Source: Verrucomicrobiales bacterium (GTDB lineage: Bacteria; Verrucomicrobiota; Verrucomicrobiia; Limisphaerales; UBA11320). Taken from it: DNA of 51,622 nt. Below, piece by piece: positions 17,918-29,039 of the stretch (position 1 is its first letter; each line of letters begins with the position of its first letter). Under the pieces are notes generated by a model. It saw nothing but the letters and a program-made list of their open reading frames with translations, was not told the origin of the DNA and made no database searches. The position numbers and the translations under genes are program-made. The stretch spans positions 1-51,622 of the forward strand of contig JAEUHE010000047.1 of the NCBI GenBank assembly GCA_016793885.1, read 5' to 3'.

Positions 17918-19729
17918 TTATTGATTGAGCACCGGCGTGCTGATCACGCGACGCAGTTGAAACGGCCCGCTGGCCACGATGTCGGTCCGATGAAGACCAC
18001 GCAGCGTCTCGACGTAGGTCCCGCTCAGGCTGGTGTAGCCGTAGTCGGATGGAGTCACGCCGACGGTGTTGGTCGGTGTGAAGGTCATCTGGAACGAACG
18101 TGAGAACTCATACGCCTCGCCCCGGAAGCTCGTGAACGTGGCGTCGAGGTTGTCGTGGTCCGGATGATACTTGTGCTTGAACGGATTCACCGCGTCGTTC
18201 GCACCCAGGGTGTAGGAGCCGGCCACGGTGTTGTTGACGGCGAACGTGCCGGTCAGCGGCAGGAAGTTGTTGGCCGGTGTGCTCGTGAACGGGAAGTCCG
18301 CCGTGCTCAGGCGTCGGCCCACCATCTCGCCATCACGCAGCACTGCGCCCTTGTACTGCGGAATAAGCCGCTCATCCGTCAGCAGCACGTAACGCCCCGG
18401 CGTTTGCTGCACGCGTCGGCCAAGCTGGTCGAAATCGTAGGTCGCTTCCTGCCACATTTGCACCACGTCCTTGAGCAGGCGCACGGTGCCGTTCGTATCC
18501 ACGTGCAGCAGCAAGCGCAAGCTGAATTCCGAACGCGTTGGGGTCGGATTGTTGCCCGCGCCTTGTCGCGTGACCTCGCGAGTGATGGCGCCAGTGACGG
18601 CATTCGTGGCGATGTTTGTCACCAGCGATCCGGCGTGAACTTCGCTGACTCCATTGATCGTCGCGGTCCCGACCCACAATCCCGCGCGCCCGGCGGCTTC
18701 GCGTTGCGCGGGAGTTCCGGTGACCCCTAGCGGCGTGCGGCCGATGTCCACGGGAATATTGAACATCGTTCCCTGACCATCAGTCACGCGAACGATCGTT
18801 TCGTAGAGCGTGGCGCTGGTGCTTGAGAAGTTTGCCGCCAGCAGCAGGTTGTAGGAGCTGTTCGCACCCAGTATCTGCGTCAACGGCCGCGGTAGCGGGG
18901 CCCAACTCGGCGGGGTGGTATTGAGTTGATACGACAGCGAACCGCCCGGACCGATGTCCGAGACCGTGACGGTTCGGACGATGCTGCCGACGTTCTGCAG
19001 GTGCAGCGTCGAGTCCGTAACGGCAGAGCTGAATTGAAGGCCGTTGCCGGACTCTAGGGAAACCCCGAGCGGCCCGTTAAAATCCGAAACCCCCGCCGTG
19101 TACACCCAGTAGGCCTCCCCATGTTTCATGCGATCGAACTGGTTCACCAAAGTCCACTCCCCCGCGCTGTTGAGCTGATAGATTTTCTGTAGCTGCTGTT
19201 GCGTGTTGTTGTAATGGGCGGGCGAGAATCGGAAGAAGTTGGCGAAGGTCGGCGGCGCGTTGGGATCCACCGGGAATCCGCGGAAGTTGTAGGCGTCCGG
19301 TGCCCACTTCGGGAATCGCAGCTTCGGCTCGCCGGCAACAGTGAGCGTGGCTGGCGCGCTGACCTTCACGAGGTAGGCGCGATTGCCGAGTATCTTGAAG
19401 AGATTGTTGTTCAGCGACGCGACTCGATTGGTCGGCAGATGCACCAGCCAACGGTCACGATTCCAGACTGTCTCCGACGGGTCCTGGATGAAATCCACGG
19501 CGGAAACGACCGAGGCGAACGTCCAGACGCTCTCCACCGGGACGCCTTGGAAGACGACGTTGATGTCCTCGTTCGCGGGTTCGACTTCGAGCCAGATGGC
19601 GTTCCAGCCGGCGCGCAGATTAAAAGTCTGGTTCATGGTGAACGCGGCGTGCGCGGGCAACATGGCCAGCAGCAGGCCGAGGGCGGCCACCGCAATCCGG
19701 CAGTGGTTCAGTAGCGTTGATGGTTTCAT
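17918..19729 (-). CDS. Exported protein of unknown function in giant-protein operon
   Basis: A 603-residue exported protein from the ATG at 19729 (a GTG at 19741 in frame would add four residues). Signal peptide MKPSTLLNHCRIAVAALGLL with cleavage near AHAAF. The N-terminus of the mature protein (FNLRAGWNAIWLEVEP, VFQGVPVESVWTF) and a later stretch (GEAYWVYTAG) look like a recurring exported verrucomicrobial family, but I know no function. The middle (about 250-340) looks like an Ig-like or fibronectin-like domain. The C-terminal half includes a conserved-looking HKYHPDHDNLD and a closing LSGTYVETLRGLH. It lies 18 bases upstream of the giant gene and 18 bases downstream of the PpiC gene, so the three are almost certainly cotranscribed. 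A partner or accessory of the giant protein is the simplest reading. Confidence 0.7.
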   Translation of the reverse strand: MKPSTLLNHCRIAVAALGLLLAMLPAHAAFTMNQTFNLRAGWNAIWLEVEPANEDINVVFQGVPVESVWTFASVVSAVDFIQDPSETVWNRDRWLVHLPTNRVASLNNNLFKILGNRAYLVKVSAPATLTVAGEPKLRFPKWAPDAYNFRGFPVDPNAPPTFANFFRFSPAHYNNTQQQLQKIYQLNSAGEWTLVNQFDRMKHGEAYWVYTAGVSDFNGPLGVSLESGNGLQFSSAVTDSTLHLQNVGSIVRTVTVSDIGPGGSLSYQLNTTPPSWAPLPRPLTQILGANSSYNLLLAANFSSTSATLYETIVRVTDGQGTMFNIPVDIGRTPLGVTGTPAQREAAGRAGLWVGTATINGVSEVHAGSLVTNIATNAVTGAITREVTRQGAGNNPTPTRSEFSLRLLLHVDTNGTVRLLKDVVQMWQEATYDFDQLGRRVQQTPGRYVLLTDERLIPQYKGAVLRDGEMVGRRLSTADFPFTSTPANNFLPLTGTFAVNNTVAGSYTLGANDAVNPFKHKYHPDHDNLDATFTSFRGEAYEFSRSFQMTFTPTNTVGVTPSDYGYTSLSGTYVETLRGLHRTDIVASGPFQLRRVISTPVLNQ

Positions 19730-19747
19730 GGTACGTAACACGGAGAA

Positions 19748-20794
19748 TCAATTCGAAGGGAGAGAAGGTGGTGCTGTCGGGGCTTTGGCCACGACGGATG
19801 CAGGAAGCGGAACAGCCTGGAGAGCGGACTGATTAATCTCCACGGTTACGCCAACACGCTGCTCGGCGTAGAATCGTTCCGCGTTCGCGAGTCGCTGCCG
19901 CTCCTTGAGTTGGTGAACAAGCTGTTCGCGCACCTCGGCCAGGGGACGAAGGCCTCCTGCCTGACGCTCGATCAGTTTGAGGACATAGAAACCTCCGCCC
20001 GCTTCGACCAGTGGGGCGATGACGCCAGCTGTTTCCAAGCTGAACGCCGCGTCCACCAGCTCCTTCGGCCAAGACGGCGGCGTCTGCCCGCGCTCCAGCC
20101 AGCCCACCTCGCCTCCAGAGTATCGCGTCGCACGATCCTCGGAATGCAATCGCGTGACTTCAGAAAAGTTCGCGTTCGGCTCCTGAGCGAGGCGCCGAAC
20201 CTTTTCCGCACGAGCGCGCAGCTCAGCGCGTTTCTCCACCGTGGCCTTCGCAGAGCCCTTGACCTGAATCAACGCCACCCGGATTCGCTCCGGGCGCTGA
20301 TACTCAGCGGCGTTCTCCCGATAAAACTCCTCCACCTCGGCCGTTGTCGGAGCCGGTTGTTTCTCGACGTCGGGCTTGTGCGCAGTCTCGTATTTCGCCA
20401 CGACCATCCGTTCCCAACGCCGGACGAGTTCCGGATCACGGTCCACGGCCGCCGCCCTGGCTTTGTTCAGGAGAACCTTCTCGCGAATCAGTTCATCCAG
20501 GACCTGTTGACGCAGCGTCGGCCCTGCTTCCCCGCCGAGCGACTTGGCGCGTTTGGCGAGAGCTTCTGAGAGATCCTCAGCGGCAATGGTGAGTTCCCCG
20601 ACCTTGGCGACCACCTCGGGCGAGACCGATAGCTGAGCGGCCGGCTTTTCCCCGCCACAGCCGATCAATGCGATCCCGACGGCGATAAACAAGGAGGGAA
20701 AGAAAATCGAACGAGCCTTCAAAAGCGGGATCGACACAACGAGGATAGCCATTCGCCGGCACGTCTGGTGGAATCTGTTGGGTTCGGTTTTCAT
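19748..20794 (-). CDS. PpiC/SurA-type peptidyl-prolyl isomerase lipoprotein
   Basis: A 348-residue predicted periplasmic folding factor, first gene of the four-gene unit. A hydrophobic segment ending VGIALIGCGGE gives a lipobox, so it should be membrane-anchored through that Cys. The mature part has a SurA-like helical N-domain (VLDELIREKVLLNKARAAAV) and a parvulin-type PPIase core at about 195-300: RVALIQVK, the SEDRATRYSGGEVGWLERG strand-loop typical of parvulins, PPLVEAGGGFYVLKLIERQ-like ending, and the closing VREQLVHQLKERQR helix. The last 35 residues are proline/alanine rich. An internal ATG at 20752 is an alternative start that shortens the signal n-region. The bipartite motif at 20818-20849 lies just upstream and is a likely promoter. 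Confidence 0.82.
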   Translation of the reverse strand: MKTEPNRFHQTCRRMAILVVSIPLLKARSIFFPSLFIAVGIALIGCGGEKPAAQLSVSPEVVAKVGELTIAAEDLSEALAKRAKSLGGEAGPTLRQQVLDELIREKVLLNKARAAAVDRDPELVRRWERMVVAKYETAHKPDVEKQPAPTTAEVEEFYRENAAEYQRPERIRVALIQVKGSAKATVEKRAELRARAEKVRRLAQEPNANFSEVTRLHSEDRATRYSGGEVGWLERGQTPPSWPKELVDAAFSLETAGVIAPLVEAGGGFYVLKLIERQAGGLRPLAEVREQLVHQLKERQRLANAERFYAEQRVGVTVEINQSALQAVPLPASVVAKAPTAPPSLPSN

Positions 20795-20817
20795 CGGACT
20801 GAAAGCTTGTTCGAACT

Positions 20818-20849
20818 CTTACAGAAACGTTTCCTTGGCCTTGTCTCAC
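20818..20849 (-). promoter_or_regulatory. Putative ECF-type promoter of the giant-protein operon
   Basis: On the minus strand this reads GTGAGACA, 13 bases, then GTTTCTGTAAG, ending 23 bases before the ATG of the PpiC gene. The same two blocks with the same 13-base gap occur at 24367-24398 upstream of the Ser/Thr kinase, while the gap sequence differs. Two conserved boxes separated by a fixed, variable spacer upstream of minus-strand genes is what an alternative sigma factor promoter looks like. The ECF gene at 24413-25153 is the obvious candidate. That link is inference. Confidence 0.6.
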
Positions 20850-20960
20850 GAAAGTTGAACTTTTCTTGGCAGCTTCGGAGCAAAACGTGCATCCCACAGA
20901 AAACCAACGGAATAGCTGGCGAAATCACGACTCTTCTTGAACCTAGGAAGGAGGATGGAA

Positions 20961-21096
20961 ACCACGGATTTCAGGGATGACACGGATCTGCAACGACCTG
21001 GAAGGACGACCCATATCACTCTGAGAAGGAGTGCGAACTCGTGCTCAAGATTGCCGCAACACTTTCTTAATCCGTGTCATCCGTGAAATCCGTGGT
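20961..21096. repeat. Long inverted repeat (CACGGA family), element B
   Basis: Arms at 20961-20987 and 21070-21096 are 27 bases and pair with one mismatch; the left arm begins ACCACGGATTTCAGGGATGA. The 82-base centre shows no gene. The element sits between the kinase stop and the promoter of the PpiC operon, where it could slow readthrough. The arm sequence matches the solo arm at 25341-25367. Confidence 0.7.
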
Positions 21097-21132
21097 GAGT
21101 CCATTCCCGGATGTTGGCTCATCGGCAGTGGC

Positions 21133-24100
21133 TTACTTTCGGACGATCGCTTTAGCCAGCGAACGCGGTTCCCAGATGCGGGCTACCCGGTCTCGGGATG
21201 CGGTGGCCAGGCGGGTCCCGTCCGGGCTGAAGGAGAGCACGCTCGGCGGTGAGAGCGGACCTCGAAGCTCTTCGAGGCGCGTGCCATCGTCGAGATTCCA
21301 CAGGCGGATACCCAGATCTTCAGAGGCCGTGGCGAGGATCGGCCGGGTGGGGTGCCACGCCAACGCGGTGAGGGGGGCATTGTGGACGCGAAACTCACGC
21401 ACCACTTCAAGCGTCGTGCCGTCACGGAGGCGAACGTTACGATCCGCACCCGCCTCCACGAAGCGGCGTCCGTCCGGCGCCGGGCAGGCCACGCTCGTGA
21501 TACTGGCGTTGGTCAGGCGGCGCACGATTCCTCCCGTGGCCATGTCCCACAGGACAATCTGCTCGACCGAACCAGGAGATCTGCGGGGCGCGTGGGTGGT
21601 GACCAGTCCGGCGAGATGGTCCCCGGAATTGAGCCAGACGACATCGGTGAAGCGCCTGATGTCCGCCACTTCCAGCGCCACTGCGGGTTTGCCACGGACG
21701 ACATTCAGAATTTCGAGCCCTGTGAAATCCGATCGCAGCACCGCCACGCGATCTCCTCCGGGGGCAATCCGAACATGCGCGATAAGACCCTTGGGCCTCA
21801 ATGACGCGATAGGCTTGAGCTCTTGCCCCGCCCTTTCCAGCACCTTGATTATTGCTGACGAATTATACCTGCCGATCGCCACACGGCGACCATCCGCACT
21901 GACGCTGGGTTGCCCGTAATCGTTGTCTGGGGGAGTCCACCGAACCGTGGGTTCGGTGCCAGAGATGGATTGAAGTTCGGCACCCATGAAACCATGGGTC
22001 GAGGGAGCAAACAGATCGTCGTTCGAACCCCAGAATACCGCGCTGGGGTGAGCGTTGTTGCCCCGAATGACTCGCAGCGGCAGCACACTCGCCGTATCCC
22101 ACACCCGGAGGTCGCGCCCGCCGACGATGACTTCGCCGGAGAGAGGATGCAGGGAGAAGTTTCGGATCTCGCCACTGCCACCGTTCAAGTTCTGGCACGC
22201 TCGCCCGGTGCCGGCATCCCAGCATTGCAAAGCCTGACGTCCGTCTGGAAGCGTCGCCGCCGTGATAAACCGTTCGCCTCCGGGAAGGAAGGCCACACGG
22301 CGAATGTCACTCTCGTGCGGCTGAATCTCGAAGCGTAGTCGCCCGTCCGCCAATTCAAAGCCACGCACAAAGCCCATGGGGTTCACCGCCACCAACAGGT
22401 TGCCGCCTTGCTGCGGCGCAAACTCCTGAAAATAGTCACCGGGCAGTCTCATCACATTGGATCCATCCACGGACTGCACCAGACGAAGCCCCTCCACCCA
22501 GCAGTAACTCGCCAAGCGCTGTCCGTCGCCTAGGAAACGCGCCGCCTGATACGAGTCCTTGTGTTCCCAGCGATGAGTCCCGTCGATGGAATCCCACATT
22601 TCCAGGCGCCGACGGTCCGCGCTGGTCTGCAAGAGCATGGTGCCATCAGGGCTGAATTCCAGCCGCCCCGAGCGTGGAGCCTTCCACTCGACCAGCTTTC
22701 TACCATCCGCCGCGTCGTGAACCACGATGCCGCCAGGGCCGGTGCGGCCGATGGCCAAGCGATCGCCGGCCCTCGAGAAAGCGAGCCGCAATGCGGCATT
22801 CGTGGCGATCTGCTCGAATCCTGGAGCAAACTCAAGCAACCGCGTCCCATCCCTCACGTCGAAGATCACGATTCCCCCTCCGCGACAGGACGTCGCGAAC
22901 ACCGAGGGCCTGGTCGGGTGTGGCACGAGATCGTCCATCTTCCCATCGCCCATAGGCTGGAGAAATCGCGATGTGTCCGATTCACCGAGCAAGTAAGCCC
23001 AGGTCGCATCGCGAAGCTCAACGGGCACCGTGTCGAGCGCAGCTTGAGTGGCCGGGCCATTGCCTTCGCGCAGCGAGGACTCCGCGAGCGCGATCGCCGA
23101 GCGTGCTAGCGCCGCCTCAGCTCGGCGCAACTGTTGCGTTTCGCTCCGACGTGCCTCTTCGGCCTTCCGCCACTGCCAGGTGACACCGCTCATTCCTGCA
23201 AGAAGGACAACGAGCAATAGCGCGCTGACACCGGCCAGCGCGGGATGTCGCCGCGCCCACTTGAAAAACCTTTCCCCACTGCTGACCGGCCGGGCGTGGA
23301 TCGGCTCATGGCGAAGCCAGCGTTCCAGATCCGCAGCCAAATCGCCGGCGGTCGCGTACCGGCGCGAGGGCTCCTTCTCCAGACACTTGAGGCAGATCGT
23401 TTCGAGATCGCGATCACCGGGGCCAGCAACCATGCTGGGTCGTTGAGGCTCCTCCTCCACGACCAGCCGCAGCGTCTCCAATGGCGTCGCCCCGAGAAAC
23501 GGCGGACGACCTGTCAGAAGTTCGTACAAAATTCCGCCAAGGCTGTAGATATCCGTAGCCACCGATAGCGACGCCGACCTGCCCGCCGCCTGCTCAGGCG
23601 ACATGTAGCTGGGTGATCCGAGAACCGCGCCGCTGCGGGTGAGATCGCTACCGGAGCCGAGCTCCTTGGCGAGACCGAAGTCAGCCACGTGAGGTTCACC
23701 CACCGAATCGAACAGAATGTTGGCGGGTTTGAGATCGCGATGAAGCACTCCATGTTGGTGTGCGAAGTATACCGCGCGCGCCACCTTGGTGAGCAAAGCC
23801 ACGCCATCCTCGATCCGCAGAACTGACCGGCCCAACCGGTCAGCGAGGCTACCACCTGGAAAATATTCCATGCTAAAGCACGGGCAGCCGTCCATCACAC
23901 CCACGTCGTACACAGGTACGATATTGGGGTGGTTCAGACGACCCGCCATCTGCACCTCCGCCTGGAACCGCCGTCGCGCCACGTCTCCCACCAGTCCCGC
24001 CGCGTGAATGGCCTTCACCGCCACCGTCCGGTTGAGCCCCGGCTGGTGCGCCTTGTAGATCACGCCCATACCACCGCGGCCAATCTCCCCCAGCAGCTCG

Positions 24101-24297
24101 TACTCGGCGTAGAAATCAGTATCCGAATCACCCTCTGGAACGGTGCCGCTCCGAGGCGTGGTATCCGCACTCTGGGCAGGATAAACCGTGGAGCTGGTGT
24201 TGGAAAGACGCCGAAAGATGCATGCAGGACAGACGGGCTGGACGTCTGCCGTCGCCAGTGTCCCACCACAATCGCTACATTTTCGTTCGTTTTCCAT
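21133..24297 (-). CDS. Transmembrane Ser/Thr protein kinase with WD40 propeller
   Basis: A 1054-residue Hanks-type kinase. Residues 1-30 carry a zinc-ribbon-like CxxC...CxxC (C7, C10, C23, C26). The kinase domain (about 65-335) has every key motif: glycine loop GEIGRGGMGV, K95 in TVAVKAIH, D188 in HRDLKPANILFD, D206 in DFGLAK and the YMSPEQAAG activation segment, so it should be active. A single membrane helix (about 345-368, LAGVSALLLVVLLAGMSGV) precedes a short coiled-coil and about 600 residues of WD40-type repeats, clearest at the C-terminus (LTALAWHPTRPILATASEDL, SFSPDGTRLATASRD). The propeller would be on the far side of the membrane, as a possible sensor. The ECF sigma gene lies 115 bases upstream in the same direction, a pairing known in Planctomycetes and Verrucomicrobia. 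The motif at 24367-24398 suggests that the sigma factor activates this gene. Confidence 0.88.
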   Translation of the reverse strand: MENERKCSDCGGTLATADVQPVCPACIFRRLSNTSSTVYPAQSADTTPRSGTVPEGDSDTDFYAEYELLGEIGRGGMGVIYKAHQPGLNRTVAVKAIHAAGLVGDVARRRFQAEVQMAGRLNHPNIVPVYDVGVMDGCPCFSMEYFPGGSLADRLGRSVLRIEDGVALLTKVARAVYFAHQHGVLHRDLKPANILFDSVGEPHVADFGLAKELGSGSDLTRSGAVLGSPSYMSPEQAAGRSASLSVATDIYSLGGILYELLTGRPPFLGATPLETLRLVVEEEPQRPSMVAGPGDRDLETICLKCLEKEPSRRYATAGDLAADLERWLRHEPIHARPVSSGERFFKWARRHPALAGVSALLLVVLLAGMSGVTWQWRKAEEARRSETQQLRRAEAALARSAIALAESSLREGNGPATQAALDTVPVELRDATWAYLLGESDTSRFLQPMGDGKMDDLVPHPTRPSVFATSCRGGGIVIFDVRDGTRLLEFAPGFEQIATNAALRLAFSRAGDRLAIGRTGPGGIVVHDAADGRKLVEWKAPRSGRLEFSPDGTMLLQTSADRRRLEMWDSIDGTHRWEHKDSYQAARFLGDGQRLASYCWVEGLRLVQSVDGSNVMRLPGDYFQEFAPQQGGNLLVAVNPMGFVRGFELADGRLRFEIQPHESDIRRVAFLPGGERFITAATLPDGRQALQCWDAGTGRACQNLNGGSGEIRNFSLHPLSGEVIVGGRDLRVWDTASVLPLRVIRGNNAHPSAVFWGSNDDLFAPSTHGFMGAELQSISGTEPTVRWTPPDNDYGQPSVSADGRRVAIGRYNSSAIIKVLERAGQELKPIASLRPKGLIAHVRIAPGGDRVAVLRSDFTGLEILNVVRGKPAVALEVADIRRFTDVVWLNSGDHLAGLVTTHAPRRSPGSVEQIVLWDMATGGIVRRLTNASITSVACPAPDGRRFVEAGADRNVRLRDGTTLEVVREFRVHNAPLTALAWHPTRPILATASEDLGIRLWNLDDGTRLEELRGPLSPPSVLSFSPDGTRLATASRDRVARIWEPRSLAKAIVRK

Positions 24298-24366
24298 TCA
24301 GTCTACGCCCAGGCCGCTCCTAGCGTTGAAGCGCCGGTCATGGCCCGGCGGTGTCATCCGCCAACG

Positions 24367-24398
24367 CTTACAGAAACATTCCCCCCGCACTGTCTCAC
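24367..24398 (-). promoter_or_regulatory. Putative ECF-type promoter of the kinase gene
   Basis: On the minus strand: GTGAGACA, 13 bases, GTTTCTGTAAG, ending 69 bases before the kinase ATG and lying in the gap after the sigma factor gene. It matches the motif at 20818-20849 exactly in both boxes and in spacing. If real, the kinase can be transcribed from its own promoter under the sigma factor encoded just upstream. Confidence 0.6.
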
Positions 24399-24412
24399 TT
24401 TCTTCCTCAGGA

Positions 24413-25153
24413 TTATTCCAACACGGCCACCAGATGAGCAATTTCGCCATCGACATCGCGCGGATCATTCACCGTGCTGGCGATCTCCTCGCGAAAGAGT
24501 GCAGCATAACGTTGTCGGATCCTTTGCACGCTCGAACGTACGCCGCTCTCCGTCACCTTCCACAACGCGGCAAGACGGGTGTATTCTCCAGGCGGGGGCT
24601 CTCGAAACAACAGCGCGCTCAACTCGTCGAAGCGATCCCCCTTCCCGGCCTGGGCGAATTCCTCGCGTAGCCTCCGCAGGACCGTGTCGAGAATCGCCTT
24701 CGCCCAGCGCCGGTCAAAACCCAATTCGGCGGAGGATGCCTCGGCAGGCTCGTGGCGATAACGCTCCTCGGCGGCCATTGCATCGAACGAGATCGCGCGC
24801 ATCAAGCCGCCGCGTTTCTGGCGGTTTGATTTCTTCCATTCATTGGCGAGAAAGTGCTTGATCGACGCGAGCAGGAAGGAGCGGAAGCGCCCTTTCTCAC
24901 GGTCCACGTCCTTGAGATAATGCTTGGCCAGGAACAGCTCAAAGAATCCCTGGGTTAGATCCTGTGCGTCATGCGGGTCGTGGCCCTGTCGGCGCACGTA
25001 GGCGTAGAGCGGATACCAATAGACACGACACAGATGCTCCAAGGCTGCAGTCGAATCGCCGCCGCCCGCCGCTTGCAAAACCACCGACCAATGCGTCGTC
25101 TGGAAGACAGGATTTTGGTCAGGCGATGGCTGATTTTGAGAACTCAACAACAC
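24413..25153 (-). CDS. ECF-type RNA polymerase sigma factor
   Basis: A 246-residue sigma-70 family protein of extracytoplasmic-function type. Region 2 is visible at about 38-110: YWYPLYAYVRRQGHDPHDAQ, DLTQGFFELFLAK (core-binding and -10 contacts) and KGRFRSFLLASIKHFLANEW. Region 4 lies at about 175-230 with the helix-turn-helix EYTRLAALWKVTESGVRSSV followed by QRIRQRYAALF. The linker is longer than in classical ECFs, as in the group often found beside Ser/Thr kinases. No anti-sigma factor gene is adjacent, so activity may be controlled by the kinase encoded next. Two copies of a shared promoter-like motif (20818 and 24367) are candidate targets. I see no copy upstream of this gene itself. Confidence 0.85.
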   Translation of the reverse strand: MLLSSQNQPSPDQNPVFQTTHWSVVLQAAGGGDSTAALEHLCRVYWYPLYAYVRRQGHDPHDAQDLTQGFFELFLAKHYLKDVDREKGRFRSFLLASIKHFLANEWKKSNRQKRGGLMRAISFDAMAAEERYRHEPAEASSAELGFDRRWAKAILDTVLRRLREEFAQAGKGDRFDELSALLFREPPPGEYTRLAALWKVTESGVRSSVQRIRQRYAALFREEIASTVNDPRDVDGEIAHLVAVLE

Positions 25154-25340
25154 GCACGAGCATTACCATTTTGGGGGCGCGAGGTCGAGATGCAACTGAC
25201 GCGTGACGAGGTAGGGCGAAACTCCGTTGAGCCCATGAATGCCCATTGGTTGGAAGGGTGGAGGGAGCCGCGGCGAGAAGCGCTCCGTGTTAATCGATAA
25301 TCGACGCTGAGAGGCCCTCATCGGTGGCAACCCCTCATGG

Positions 25341-25367
25341 ATCCATGTCATCCGCGCAATCCGTGGT
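25341..25367. repeat. Solo arm of the CACGGA repeat family, element C
   Basis: Twenty-seven bases beginning ATCCATGTCATCCGCGCAAT match the right arm of the inverted repeat at 21070-21096 with three mismatches. No partner arm is nearby. It lies in the 235-base gap between the glycogen phosphorylase stop and the sigma factor start. Confidence 0.55.
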
Positions 25368-25388
25368 TCACCCAATTCCGGTAGCCCC

Positions 25389-27851
<2,463 letters not shown>

Positions 27852-28109
27852 GCGGTTCGTTGTGTTGGCTTAGAGTTGATGGACCCATGCGGCGAGCAAT
27901 GCCTAGGGCTCGCTTGCGCTCACGGAGCCAAGAGAAGCAGCATTGTTGCTGCCAAGGCAAGATTACATCGAAAATCCACAACCGGCCGACGAGGGCCCTG
28001 CGGCGATTTGACCAGGTTGCTCAGATTTCGACTTCGCTGCCGCCCCACCCAAGGGATTCAGCCGACATCGGTCCGACAAATGAAGCTCCTAGGGGAACCC
28101 CGTTCGATC

Positions 28110-29039
28110 TCACAGCTGCATCCGCTGTCCCCGTTCGGTCAAAAGCGCGGCATAGTTCTCTTTCATGCCTGCTGATAGAAAGCTCTCGTTCACCAGTTCC
28201 CGCCAGGAGGGTATTGCCTTGGCGAATCGGGATACGACATCGCTCAACACTTTTTCGTTGATTTGGAGCCGTTCGCGAGCGAAGTAGTCAAAGACATCGT
28301 GGTGAGTGAGCCTCGATTTTTTTCCTCTCACCGGAAGCGCCAGTTCTTCCTTGGCTGCTCCGAGAGCGATCGTCGTATTTAGGAAATCGTAGGCCGGAGC
28401 AAGCTCCACCTTCCCGTTGCGACTCAGCAATGAAAAGTTCTTGAGGTGCATATCTTCGTTCCCGACCAGAAAACTGAACAGAGTACGCTCGAACAATTTC
28501 ACCCGCTCAAGCGCTGGAAATGTGCAATACTGATCGATAACCCCGGCGACTTTCTCCATGGAGGACTCATACTTGGTCTCACGGCTCGCCCCGCTGAGCT
28601 GTGCAAAATCTTCAACCGGCAAACGATCGCGGCCCTCGCGGTCGAAGCGTTTGATAAAATAGGTGAAGGAACCATCGACCGAACTCACCAAACCATGGAC
28701 CGGCACCTTAATGCCCACCACGGCCGCCATCCGCATGGTGACATCCTCGTTTTCCGGCAGTTCGCGGAAGTCCAGGCTTTGAGGTTTCAGGATGTATCGC
28801 CCCCCCCGATTCACCACTTCGAATCGTCCTTCGGTGATTCGCAGAACGACGCTGAGCTTCAGCTGCAAACCCTGGATCGACATTTTGCCGGCACGATGAA
28901 TCGCCTCCTGCCGTTGCTGCTCCGCGGTGAATTCGAGGGGCGCTAAGGACGCCAGATTCCGATTCAGCAACCGCAAACCTGCCCGCGAGTAGGTTGAGCC
29001 ATCGGGCAAAAGCTCGTAGGTGATCGGGCAACGGTTCAT
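28110..29039 (-). CDS. hipT: HipT-like Ser/Thr kinase toxin
   Basis: A 309-residue HipA-fold kinase lacking the N-terminal subdomain 1, which is encoded separately just upstream. Catalytic motifs are intact: D196 in GNEDMHLKN (catalytic loop), D218 in APAYDFLNT (magnesium site), and the glycine-rich ATP loop GKMSIQGLQLK with S54 and Q56. In the tripartite HipBST system of enteropathogenic E. coli the toxin HipT phosphorylates tryptophanyl-tRNA synthetase and carries a Ser-x-Ser autophosphorylation motif in this loop; here it is Ser-Ile-Gln, so only the first serine remains. The start overlaps the hipS stop by ATGA. The target in this organism is unknown. It could be loosely annotated as type II HipA, but the split N-domain argues for HipBST. 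Confidence 0.85.
   Translation of the reverse strand: MNRCPITYELLPDGSTYSRAGLRLLNRNLASLAPLEFTAEQQRQEAIHRAGKMSIQGLQLKLSVVLRITEGRFEVVNRGGRYILKPQSLDFRELPENEDVTMRMAAVVGIKVPVHGLVSSVDGSFTYFIKRFDREGRDRLPVEDFAQLSGASRETKYESSMEKVAGVIDQYCTFPALERVKLFERTLFSFLVGNEDMHLKNFSLLSRNGKVELAPAYDFLNTTIALGAAKEELALPVRGKKSRLTHHDVFDYFARERLQINEKVLSDVVSRFAKAIPSWRELVNESFLSAGMKENYAALLTERGQRMQL

Noticed and set aside
25163..25375. Minus-strand frame of 70 codons between the sigma factor and glgP
   Set aside because: It runs through the solo repeat arm and shows no protein-like features.
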